A stretch of DNA of 38,412 nucleotides from Azoarcus taiwanensis (lineage in GTDB: Bacteria > Pseudomonadota > Gammaproteobacteria > Burkholderiales > Rhodocyclaceae). The notes beneath the pieces are model-generated. The model was given only the letters and a program-made list of their open reading frames with translations. It ran no database searches and had not been told where the DNA came from. Positions 9,198 through 17,295 of this stretch are shown piece by piece (positions within the stretch are counted from its first letter, which is position 1; each line of letters opens with the position of its first letter). A program made the translations under genes and the position numbers. The stretch spans positions 1-38,412 of the forward strand of contig NZ_WTVM01000022.1 in NCBI RefSeq assembly GCF_012910885.1, written 5' to 3'.

Positions 9198-9956
9198 TCA
9201 CGACATCCTGCGCTGGATCTCCGTAAGCGCGTCGGCCGCACGCATGCGAAGACGGTGATCGACGAGGTGACTGACCTCCGTATCGCCCGGGTTGATCTCG
9301 ACCGTGGGCACTCCGGCCTCGTTGGCCCACCACACCGGGCCGGCAATGTAGGGGAATACGCTGGTGGTGCCGATCGACACCACGAGATCGACTCCGTTCG
9401 ACAGCACTGCCTCGAGGCGGGCGATCTCCCGCTCGGGCAGCATTTCACCAAACAAGACGACGTCCGGACGCATCATCGCGCCACACACCGGACATTCCGG
9501 CGGGATGCGCATACCGGAGAAATCCGGCACCCTGCGCGAATGCGGGCACTCCGTGCAGCGCAGACGATGGATCGTGCCATGGATCTCGATCAGGTTGCGG
9601 CTGCCGGCGTCTGCATGCAGTCCGTCAACGTTCTGGGTCAGCACGCAAACACCGGGTTTGGCGATTTCCATGTCGGCGATCGCACGATGCGCTGCATTCG
9701 GACGAGCCCCCCGACAGGCGGCCTCGATCTGTGCAATGTAGCGCCACGAAACATTCGGGCGACTGCTCATCATCGCCCCGGACAAGGCTTCCTCGATCGT
9801 CAGCCCGTCATCGGTCAAACGTTCATGGTACAGCCCGCCGATTCCACGATAAGTCGGCAGACCTGAGTCTGCGGAAATCCCGGCACCGGTGATGAACAGA
9901 ATCCGAGCCGACCGGCCGAAGAGCCGCGCCACGTCGTCGAGCGCCTCGTTGTTCAT
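9198..9956 (-). CDS. Sir2-family NAD-dependent protein deacylase
   Basis: The 252-residue protein has the sirtuin NAD site GAGISADSGLPTYRG (about 23-37), the TQNVDGLH loop, the catalytic histidine in IEIHGTIH, and two zinc pairs, CTEC and CPVC, followed by MRPDVVLFGEMLP. It would remove acetyl or other acyl groups from lysines, consuming NAD+ in the cytoplasm. I do not see the clear Tyr/Arg pair that marks succinyl-preferring CobB/SIRT5 types, so acyl preference is open. The start ATG at 9956 overlaps the TGA of the molybdopterin oxidoreductase as ATGA, implying translational coupling. It is the last gene of the pyrE-led unit and ends in the strong hairpin at 9156-9197. Confidence 0.92.
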   Translation of the reverse strand: MNNEALDDVARLFGRSARILFITGAGISADSGLPTYRGIGGLYHERLTDDGLTIEEALSGAMMSSRPNVSWRYIAQIEAACRGARPNAAHRAIADMEIAKPGVCVLTQNVDGLHADAGSRNLIEIHGTIHRLRCTECPHSRRVPDFSGMRIPPECPVCGAMMRPDVVLFGEMLPEREIARLEAVLSNGVDLVVSIGTTSVFPYIAGPVWWANEAGVPTVEINPGDTEVSHLVDHRLRMRAADALTEIQRRMS

Positions 9957-12043
9957 GCGGCCTCCACCTCGACCAGACAATCGTAGAATACCGGCCCGCC
10001 CCCCATGTCGGTGAGCTCCGACGAGGTCACTGCGTTGGCATTCTCGCCATCGCCGGACAACTTGCGCCACCAGATCGACGGGCTGGCGACGACACCGGCA
10101 CGCACCCGGTCGGTCACCCGGGCGCTGGCATGAAACGCACCCCGGTTGTTGAATATGCGCAAACGCATGCCATCGACGATGCCGCGCCGGGACGCATCCT
10201 CAGGGTGGATATCAAGCTTCGGCCCCCCTTCGCTTTCGAGGAATCTCGGCATGTTGGCGAAACTGGAGTTGAGAAAGTTGCGCGCCGGTGTGGATAGAAA
10301 GGCCAGCGGATAACGTTGCGCGAGCGTCGGATTGCTGACCGGTGATTCCAACGGCGGCACCCAGGCCGGCAAGGGGTCCAGGCCGCTCTCGGCGAGCCGT
10401 GCACTGTAGAACTCGCATTTGCCGGACGGAGTCGGAAAACCCCCACGGGCAAACGGTGCGAACGGACGCGGAAGATTGAGCCGCGCCCAGCCCTGCGCTG
10501 CCAGCGCAGGCGCTGCACCGAGAGCTCGGTTATCGCGGAGGTCGAGAGCCTGCGCCGCGATCTCGTCGTCGGATTCGCGCAATGCCGGTTCGTCAAAGCC
10601 GAGCCGGCTCGCAAGCCTGCGAAACACCTCGGTATTGGGCAAAGCCTCTGCCTGAGGCGGAATCGCTTGCTGGTTGTCGACCAGATAGTGATGGCCGTAC
10701 GCCTTGTGAAGGTCGCGATGCTCGAACTGGCTGGTCGCCGGCAGCAGGATGTCGGCGTAATCGGCGGTGTCGGTCTGGAAGAGATCGTGCACCACACAGA
10801 ACAGGTCTTCGCGCAGAAAGCCCGCGCGAACCCGCGTCCCGTCCGGTGCGATCGCAACCGGGTTGGAGTTATAGACATGGATCGCGCGAATCGGCGGATC
10901 CGCCTCGGTACGCAAGGCTTCGCCGATTCGGGACATGTTAATGCGCCGCGGCGGAAAGCGGGCGACGTCCGGATACAGGTCCGGGCGTTCGAGCGCGTGC
11001 CGGTCGATCGGAAAGTTGCCCGACGTCGACAGCAGCGCGCCACCCGAAGCATGCCGCCAGGCACCGGTCAGCGCCGGCAGGCAGGCAATGTTGCGCACCG
11101 CCATACCACCGCCCCGGCAACGGTTGAGCCCGTAGTTCAAACGGATCACCGACTGAGGCTCGCGCCCATACTCGCGCGCCAGCGCGCGGATTGTCTGTGC
11201 AGGCAGCCCGGTCAGACCCGCGGCCCACTCTGGGGTGCGGCCGAGCACACGCTCCGCAAGGGCTTCGAAACCGAGCGTATGCTCGGCGATGTAGTCGTGG
11301 TCCAACAGGTCCTCGGCGATGAGCACCTGCATCATCGCGAGCGCCAGCGCGCCATCGGTGCCAGGCCAGGGCGCCAGATGCAGATCGCTCTTCGCTGCAG
11401 TGTCGGTGCGAATCGGATCGATGCAGACAAGCCGAGCGCCCTTGCGCTTCGCAGCCTGCATATGGCGCCAACCATGGAGGTTGGAGACGACCGGATTGGC
11501 ACCCCAGATCAGGATCAGGCGTGCGTCGCTGATCGCCTCGGGGTCGGTGCCTATCCCGTCGCCAATGGTAGCCTGCCAGCCGGCGTAGCCCGCTGCCGCA
11601 CAAATCGTGCGCTCAAGCACGGAGGCGCCGAGACGATGGAAGAAGCGCATATCCATGCTGCCTCCCTGCACCAGGCCCAAAGTGCCGCCGTAGCTGTAAG
11701 GCAGGATTGCACGAGGATCCTCGGCGGCGATCGTGCGATAGCGTTCGGCAATGATGTCGAGCGCATCATCCCAGGAAATCCGCTCGAATCGCCCCTCGCC
11801 CTTGGCGCCGACACGGCGCATCGGGTATTGCAGTCGCTGCGGCGAATAGACCCGCTCGAGATAGTGCGAAACCTTGGTGCACAAGGCGCCATTGGTGAAG
11901 GGATGATCGGGTGCGCCCCGCAGCTTCACCGCGCGCTCGCCGACCACCGTGACCTCCATCGCGCAGGTGTCGGGGCAGTCATGGGGGCAGGCCGCGCGCA
12001 CGGTACGCGGGCCGCTGCCATCGAAGAGCCCGGAATCCGTCAT
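9953..12043 (-). CDS. cytoplasmic molybdopterin-dependent oxidoreductase (DMSO-reductase superfamily)
   Basis: At 696 residues this is a complete member. The N-terminus holds the 4Fe-4S motif CPHDCPDTC with a fourth cysteine in GALCTKV, then the molybdopterin core (WGANPVVSNLHGW, CIDPIRTDTAAKSD, LAPWPGTDGALALAMM, HVYNSNPVAIAPD, ILLPATSQFEHRD), and a C-terminal dinucleotide-binding domain (FLSTPARNFLNSSF, MRLRIFNNRGAFHA). The cysteine in ERTICAAAG is a candidate molybdenum ligand, but I could not align it. There is no twin-arginine signal, so it should stay in the cytoplasm. Substrate and redox partner are unknown. It starts 13 bases after the secreted coiled-coil gene and its stop overlaps the sirtuin start. 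Confidence 0.88.
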   Translation of the reverse strand: MTDSGLFDGSGPRTVRAACPHDCPDTCAMEVTVVGERAVKLRGAPDHPFTNGALCTKVSHYLERVYSPQRLQYPMRRVGAKGEGRFERISWDDALDIIAERYRTIAAEDPRAILPYSYGGTLGLVQGGSMDMRFFHRLGASVLERTICAAAGYAGWQATIGDGIGTDPEAISDARLILIWGANPVVSNLHGWRHMQAAKRKGARLVCIDPIRTDTAAKSDLHLAPWPGTDGALALAMMQVLIAEDLLDHDYIAEHTLGFEALAERVLGRTPEWAAGLTGLPAQTIRALAREYGREPQSVIRLNYGLNRCRGGGMAVRNIACLPALTGAWRHASGGALLSTSGNFPIDRHALERPDLYPDVARFPPRRINMSRIGEALRTEADPPIRAIHVYNSNPVAIAPDGTRVRAGFLREDLFCVVHDLFQTDTADYADILLPATSQFEHRDLHKAYGHHYLVDNQQAIPPQAEALPNTEVFRRLASRLGFDEPALRESDDEIAAQALDLRDNRALGAAPALAAQGWARLNLPRPFAPFARGGFPTPSGKCEFYSARLAESGLDPLPAWVPPLESPVSNPTLAQRYPLAFLSTPARNFLNSSFANMPRFLESEGGPKLDIHPEDASRRGIVDGMRLRIFNNRGAFHASARVTDRVRAGVVASPSIWWRKLSGDGENANAVTSSELTDMGGGPVFYDCLVEVEAA

Positions 12044-12056
12044 GGGAAAGACCGTT

Positions 12057-12686
12057 TCAGCGTCGGCGCTCCTCGCCGGCGGCGATCAGCTCCGCATACC
12101 GCCGGCGGTCCGCCGCAAAACGTTCGCGAATCGACTGTTTCTCGGCTTCCTTGGAATCGCGTACGCTGCGGTATGCGGCAAGCTCGGTATCGATGAGTCG
12201 CAGCCCGGTCGAAATCTCCCTGGGCATGTCGCGACCAACATAGAACTCGGACTCCTGCTCCAGCCTTTCGCGCTGCACAGCGAGTTCCTGCTCCCGCTCC
12301 TCGATCACCAACATCTCGCGGTCGACTTCGGCCAGCGCCCTCGCCTCAAGGTAATCGATATCGTCCAGGCTCTGATAGGTCTCGAGCAAGGCCTGATCCT
12401 GCCTGCGCTGAATCGCGAGACGGGCTTCTTCCTCCCGCCTGCGTTGTTCTTCCGCGTCTCTCTTGGCGATCTCCTCGGCGGTCAATGGTGCTGCCACATG
12501 GCGGCGGACCGTGCCCTGCGGCGAGATCTCGCGATAAGCCTTGCCAAAGCAGGCGGCAGGCAACACGTCTCCGCATATTGGACGACCGCGATCGTCGTCG
12601 CAGCAATAGATCGTTTTCTGCGCCATCGCGGCAGAACTCACGATGGCCAGCAGGAGCGCGACAATGCTATGCAGCGGAAGTCCCAT
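12057..12686 (-). CDS. secreted coiled-coil hypothetical protein
   Basis: The 209-residue product begins with a clear signal peptide: a hydrophobic stretch [11 protein letters not shown] and a probable cleavage after AMA. The mature N-terminus has four cysteines ([20 protein letters not shown]), a pattern also seen in DUF4124-like periplasmic proteins. Most of the rest (from about residue 75) is highly charged and predicted helical, rich in Glu, Arg and Gln, and looks like a coiled coil. I chose the ATG at 12686 because it begins the signal peptide; an earlier ATG at 12713 would place charged residues before it. The start overlaps the end of pyrE by 20 bases. I do not recognise a function. 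Confidence 0.7.
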   Translation of the reverse strand: MGLPLHSIVALLLAIVSSAAMAQKTIYCCDDDRGRPICGDVLPAACFGKAYREISPQGTVRRHVAAPLTAEEIAKRDAEEQRRREEEARLAIQRRQDQALLETYQSLDDIDYLEARALAEVDREMLVIEEREQELAVQRERLEQESEFYVGRDMPREISTGLRLIDTELAAYRSVRDSKEAEKQSIRERFAADRRRYAELIAAGEERRR

Positions 12687-13311
12687 AAGTATCCCTGTAT
12701 GCCTTGACCGCATCGAGGTTGGCGGCCAGTTCCGGGCTGTCGGCGAGGTAGGCGATCAGATCCTCCAGCGTCGCGACCGCCACCACGGGGATGCCGAACG
12801 TTTCGCGCACCTCCTGAACCGCTGACTGACTGCCCTTGCCACGCTCCATACGGTCAAGCGCGATGACCACCCCTGCCGGCTCGGCGCCGGCTGCCCTGAT
12901 GATTTCGACCGACTCACGGACCGAGGTTCCCGCCGAAATCACGTCATCGAGGATGAGAACGCGCCCACGCAAGGGGGCGCCGATCAAGGTGCCCCCCTCG
13001 CCATGATCCTTGGCCTCCTTGCGGTTGAACGCGAACGGCAGGCTGATGCCCTCTTCGGCAAAACGGATCGCGACGCCCGCCACCAGCGGGATACCCTTGT
13101 ACGCAGGGCCGAACAACATGTCGCAGGCGACGCCGGAAGACTGGATCGCCCGTGCATAGAATCCGCACAGAGCCCGAAAGGATGCGCCGTCGTCGAACAG
13201 CCCGGCATTGAAGAAGTACGGTGAGTTTCGACCCGCCTTGGTGAGGAAGGAACCGAAACGCAACACGCCCTTGTCGCAGGCGAGCTCGATGAATTCGCGG
13301 CTAAAATCCAT
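12667..13311 (-). CDS. pyrE: orotate phosphoribosyltransferase
   Basis: PyrE makes orotidine 5'-phosphate from orotate and PRPP in pyrimidine synthesis. The 214-residue product is of standard length, with the PRPP-binding motif [13 protein letters not shown] (about 119-131), the [10 protein letters not shown] loop, [15 protein letters not shown] (the flexible catalytic loop with Lys and His), and [11 protein letters not shown] near the N-terminus. It starts 29 bp from the divergent xthA ATG, so one or both promoters probably lie within the opposite gene. Its end overlaps the secreted coiled-coil gene, making it first gene of a four-gene minus-strand run. Confidence 0.95.
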   Translation of the reverse strand: MDFSREFIELACDKGVLRFGSFLTKAGRNSPYFFNAGLFDDGASFRALCGFYARAIQSSGVACDMLFGPAYKGIPLVAGVAIRFAEEGISLPFAFNRKEAKDHGEGGTLIGAPLRGRVLILDDVISAGTSVRESVEIIRAAGAEPAGVVIALDRMERGKGSQSAVQEVRETFGIPVVAVATLEDLIAYLADSPELAANLDAVKAYRDTYGTSAA

Positions 13312-13340
13312 GTTCTGCTTTCTTGGGAAAACGAATCTCG

Positions 13341-14120
13341 ATGTTACGCGTCATCACCGCCAACCTCAATGGCATCCGCTCAGCCCAGCGCAAGGGTTTC
13401 TTCGAATGGCTGCCGAAGCAGGCCGCAGATTTCGTCTGCCTTCAGGAACTCAAAGCCCAGACCGTCGACATGAGCACCGAGATGCTCAACCCGCCAGGCT
13501 ATTTCGGCTACTTCCACTACGCCGAGAAGAAAGGGTACAGCGGCGTCGGCATCTACGCGCGCAGGCAGCCAGAGCGAGTCGTCGAGGGGCTGGGCGTACC
13601 CGAGTTCGACGCCGAGGGGCGATACATCGAGTTGGTCTATGACCGGCTCTCTGTGATCTCGGTTTATCTGCCATCGGGCTCGAGTGGCGATATTCGCCAG
13701 GAAGCCAAATACCGATTCATGGACCATTTCTTCGGCCATCTCCGCGACCTGGTCAACAGCGGACGCGAGGTCGTGCTGTGCGGCGACTGGAACATCGCCC
13801 ACAAGGAAATCGACCTCAAGAACTGGAAGAGCAACCAGAAGAACTCGGGATTTCTGCCCGAGGAGCGCGCCTGGCTCAGCCGCGTGATCGACGAGCTGGG
13901 CTGGGTCGATGTCTACCGGCGGCTACATCCGGAGGCAACCGACGAAGCCTACACCTGGTGGTCGAATCGTGGGCAGGCCTGGGCCAAGAACGTGGGCTGG
14001 CGGCTCGACTACCAGATCGCCACACCGACTCTCGCCGCGACTGCAGCGCACGCGTCAGTCTACAAGGACGAACGTTTCAGCGACCATGCACCGCTGACGA
14101 TCGATTACCAGTACGCCTGA
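13341..14120 (+). CDS. xthA: exodeoxyribonuclease III / AP endonuclease
   Basis: This 259-residue Xth-type enzyme cuts DNA at abasic sites and has 3'-5' exonuclease activity in base excision repair. Family residues are visible: [11 protein letters not shown] at the start, CLQELKAQ (metal-binding Glu), [28 protein letters not shown] (Asp-Asn pair), [26 protein letters not shown] and the C-terminal [10 protein letters not shown] with the catalytic Asp-His. I chose the ATG at 13341; a TTG 18 bases upstream is in frame but adds residues unlike the family. It is divergent from pyrE. The next gene starts 274 bases on, and that gap shows nothing I can name. Confidence 0.93.
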   Translation: MLRVITANLNGIRSAQRKGFFEWLPKQAADFVCLQELKAQTVDMSTEMLNPPGYFGYFHYAEKKGYSGVGIYARRQPERVVEGLGVPEFDAEGRYIELVYDRLSVISVYLPSGSSGDIRQEAKYRFMDHFFGHLRDLVNSGREVVLCGDWNIAHKEIDLKNWKSNQKNSGFLPEERAWLSRVIDELGWVDVYRRLHPEATDEAYTWWSNRGQAWAKNVGWRLDYQIATPTLAATAAHASVYKDERFSDHAPLTIDYQYA

Positions 14121-14394
14121 CCCGGGAATCCGATCGGCCTGCTTCCTCCACTCCAGTCGCCGCGACCCCGGGCGGACACAGTCGCCGCCCGCATGCATGC
14201 ATTTTGCGAGTATTCGCTCAAGCCGCCGGCTGTCCGGTCGAAATAGCTCTCAATCCTTTCAAAAACCCCTCGGGGCCTTGGTCGGACCGCCGACGGACGT
14301 TGCCACAAGCGCGTCCGTGCGCGCGGTTGCCCCGCGTTTCTGCGCGCACGAAGCAGCATGCAGGAGAACGGCCGATCCACGGAGTCATTGCATC

Positions 14395-16034
14395 ATGCTC
14401 GAAACCCTGAAGTTGAAAACCAAGATCATCCTGATGGTGCTCGCTGCATTCGTCGGCCTCGTCGTCGTGATCGTACTGAACGCGGCCTCTATGCGAGGCG
14501 ACCTGATGGACGCACGCAAGCTCCAGATCCAGTCCCTGGTCGAGGCCTCAGTACGCGTTGCCGAGGCCTACCACGCCCGCGCGACAGCCGGCGAACTCTC
14601 CGAACGGGAAGCGCAGGAGCTCGCCATGCGGGCAATGGGAGACATCCGCTACGGCGGCGCCGACGGGCGGGCGGAGTATATGTACATCTGGTCAACGACC
14701 GGTGTGTCGGTGATGCACCCGATCCGTCCGGAATGGGCCGGGCGTGACATGAGTGGCGAAGTCCGTGACGGCCACGGGCGCTATACCATCCGCGACATGC
14801 TCGCAATGGCCAACTCGCAGGGAGCGGGTTTCGTCGACACATCCTTTCCGAGACCGGGCGCAACCGAACCCGTGGACAAACTGCAGTACGTCGCCACCTT
14901 TCGCCCCTGGAGCTGGGTGATCGGCACCGGCGTCTATACCGACGACGTCGGTGCAGCCTTCGTTTCCCGACTGATCAAGGATCTTGCCATCAGCAGCGTG
15001 ATCATGCTGATCATCATCGGTCTGGGCGTCGTCATGGCGCGCTCGGTATTGCGCCAGATCGGCGGCGAGCCCGCAGATGCGCTGCTCATCATGGACCGCG
15101 CGGCAGCGGGCGATCTGACTGTGGACGTCCGCTCCGCGGCGCCAGGCAGCCTGCTCCACGGCCTGTCGCGAATGCTGGGTTCGCTCCGTCAGACCATCGG
15201 AGAAATCGCGTCCGGCACCCAGACACTCAAGGACACTGCCGAGAACATATCGGATGCGTCAACCCAGGTGGCACAAGCCGCCAACCGGCAGGCCGACTCC
15301 ACTTCGTCGATGGCGGCCGCCATCGAGCAGATGACCGTGTCCGTCAATCACATCTCGGACTCAGCCTCGGACACCGAGGAGAGTTCTGCCGCCGCGGCGA
15401 AAATGGCCGACAGTGGCGAGCGGCAGGTCGGTACCGCCGCCGAAGAAATGCAGCACATGGCTGAGACGGTCTCGGCCGCGGCCGACAGGATCCGGTCGCT
15501 AGAGGCGAGGACCAACGAGATTTCCACGATCGCCGGCGTCATCCGAGAGATCGCCGCCCAGACCAATCTGCTCGCCCTGAACGCGGCAATTGAGGCGGCG
15601 CGTGCCGGAGAGCAGGGACGAGGCTTCGCGGTCGTCGCCGATGAAGTACGCAAGCTCGCGGAACGGACCTCGCTCGCCACTGAGGAAATCGGCTCGATGA
15701 TCGAAGCGATCCAGAGTGACACATCCAGTGCGGTGGGCACCATGGACCAGGCGCTGCCGCAGGTTCAGAGGGGAGTCGGTCTCGCCCGCGAGGCAGCGCA
15801 AACCCTGAGGAATATCCGGGATGGCGCGAACAACACCCTGCCCGGATTCGCGATGTCGCGATGGCCACCCGCGAGCAGAGCGCTGCAAGCACAGCGATTG
15901 CGCAGCAGGTTGAGACCATTGCCCAGATGGTCGAGGAAACCAGCGCGGCCATGCAACAGACCGCCAGCTCCGCCCAGAGTCTGGAGCGTCTCGCCCAGGA
16001 TCTCGGGCAGTCCGCGGCGCGCTTCCGCTACTGA
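14395..16034 (+). pseudogene. methyl-accepting chemotaxis protein, frameshifted near its C-terminus
   Basis: The start ATG at 14395 gives a cytoplasmic tip, TM1 (about 10-32), a periplasmic single-Cache-like sensor ([16 protein letters not shown] ... [12 protein letters not shown]), TM2 (about 196-218), HAMP, and the signalling hairpin with [20 protein letters not shown] (about 405). After codon 482 (CTG, 15838-15840) the frame breaks. Reading resumes one frame over from 15843 as [16 protein letters not shown] and runs 63 codons to TGA at 16032-16034, a normal chemoreceptor end. Loss of one G, turning CTGGCCCGG into CTGCCCGG, explains it; the repaired protein would be 546 residues. Unrepaired, the frame continues to 16185 with a basic, proline-rich tail unlike this family. 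The conserved signalling tip is kept, so partial function is possible. Confidence 0.85.
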
Positions 16035-16198
16035 CCAGACACCTGTCGAGCCCGGTGGCCAGCGTCGCCGGGCGACTTCCACGCATGTACTATCCTGTCG
16101 GCTTGCAGGCTGCACGCGTCAGAGTTTTACATGCTGCGCACGGACCTGCAGAGCGGTGAACGCATGCCTCCAACGAGGTCAATGAACAGGTGGAAGAG

Positions 16199-17278
16199 AT
16201 GAACAACAAGTATCGAGTCGCCGTCATCCCTGGCGATGGTATCGGCAAGGAAGTCATGCCAGAAGGCCTGCGTGTGCTCGAAAAGGCGGCACAACGCTTT
16301 GACATCGCGCTCGAGCTGACCCATATCGATTGGGCGAGCTGCGACTACTACCTTCAACACGGCGACATGATGCCGCCGGACTGGAAGGCTCAACTCGGCG
16401 AGATGGACGCGCTGTTGTTCGGCGCGGTCGGCTGGCCGGAGACCGTGCCGGACAACGTCTCACTGTGGGGCAGTCTGCTGAAGTTTCGCCGGGAGTTCGA
16501 CCAGTATGTGAACCTGCGTCCGGTCAGATTGTTCGATGGCGTGCCCTGCCCGCTCGCGGGACGCAAGCCGGGCGACATCGACTTCCTCATCGTGCGCGAA
16601 AACACTGAAGGCGAATACACGAACCTGGGCGGCGTGATGTTCGCCGGCACCGAGCGCGAGATCGTCATTCAGGAATCGGTGTTCAGCCGCCATGGCGCCG
16701 ATCGTGTGCTGAAGTTCGCGTTCGACATGGCAAGCAGCCGCGATCGACGCCACCTGACTGTCGCAACCAAGAGCAACGGCATCGCAATCAGCATGCCGTG
16801 GTGGGATGCGCGCGCCGACGAGATCGGCAGATCCTACCCTGACGTCACGATCGACAAGCAGCACATCGACATTCTCGCCGCACGATTCGTACTGCAGCCG
16901 CAGCGATTCGATGTAGTCGTCGCCAGCAACCTGTTCGGCGACATCCTCTCCGACCTCGGTCCCGCGTGCACCGGCACGATCGGACTCGCACCGTCGGCCA
17001 ACCTGAACCCGGACCGCAGTGCTCCCTCGCTCTTCGAGCCGGTGCATGGATCCGCGCCGGATATCTACGGCCGCAATATCGCCAATCCGATCGCGATGAT
17101 CTGGTCGGCCGCGCTGATGCTTGATTTTCTCTCCGGCGGAGAAGGATCCGGGCGGGCAGCCCACGACGCCATACTCGCCGCGATCGAGCACGTGCTTCGC
17201 GAAGGACCGCGCACCCCGGATCTTGGTGGTTCAGCGAGCACCACCGAAGTCGGCTTGGCCATCGCGAACCTCATCTGA
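16199..17278 (+). CDS. tartrate dehydrogenase / D-malate dehydrogenase (decarboxylating)
   Basis: This 359-residue beta-decarboxylating dehydrogenase is closest in motifs to E. coli DmlA and to TtuC: IPGDGIGKEVMPEG, WASCDYYLQHG, GAVGWPETVPDNVSLWGSLLKFRREFDQYVN, VRENTEGEYTNLGG, ATKSNGIAISMPWWD, DKQHIDILAARFV, and SNLFGDILSDLGPA. The WGSLLKFRREFDQ segment separates it from LeuB and isocitrate dehydrogenase. It should oxidise D-malate or tartrate with NAD+ and Mn2+ or Mg2+, giving pyruvate or a keto acid plus CO2. I chose the ATG at 16199; GTG at 16190 is an alternative three codons earlier. It sits alone between the chemoreceptor and a convergent c-di-GMP gene, 17 bases apart at their ends. Confidence 0.9.
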   Translation: MNNKYRVAVIPGDGIGKEVMPEGLRVLEKAAQRFDIALELTHIDWASCDYYLQHGDMMPPDWKAQLGEMDALLFGAVGWPETVPDNVSLWGSLLKFRREFDQYVNLRPVRLFDGVPCPLAGRKPGDIDFLIVRENTEGEYTNLGGVMFAGTEREIVIQESVFSRHGADRVLKFAFDMASSRDRRHLTVATKSNGIAISMPWWDARADEIGRSYPDVTIDKQHIDILAARFVLQPQRFDVVVASNLFGDILSDLGPACTGTIGLAPSANLNPDRSAPSLFEPVHGSAPDIYGRNIANPIAMIWSAALMLDFLSGGEGSGRAAHDAILAAIEHVLREGPRTPDLGGSASTTEVGLAIANLI

Positions 17279-17295
17279 CCGGCGCGACGACAGGC

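Noticed and set aside
10667-12196. A 509-residue open frame opposite the molybdopterin oxidoreductase
   Set aside because: It overlaps a complete, motif-rich gene on the other strand and has no recognisable domain or clear ribosome site.
15841-16185. The in-frame proline/arginine-rich tail of the chemoreceptor as a real protein end
   Set aside because: The neighbouring frame encodes a normal chemoreceptor C-terminus to 16034, so the tail is frameshift readthrough.
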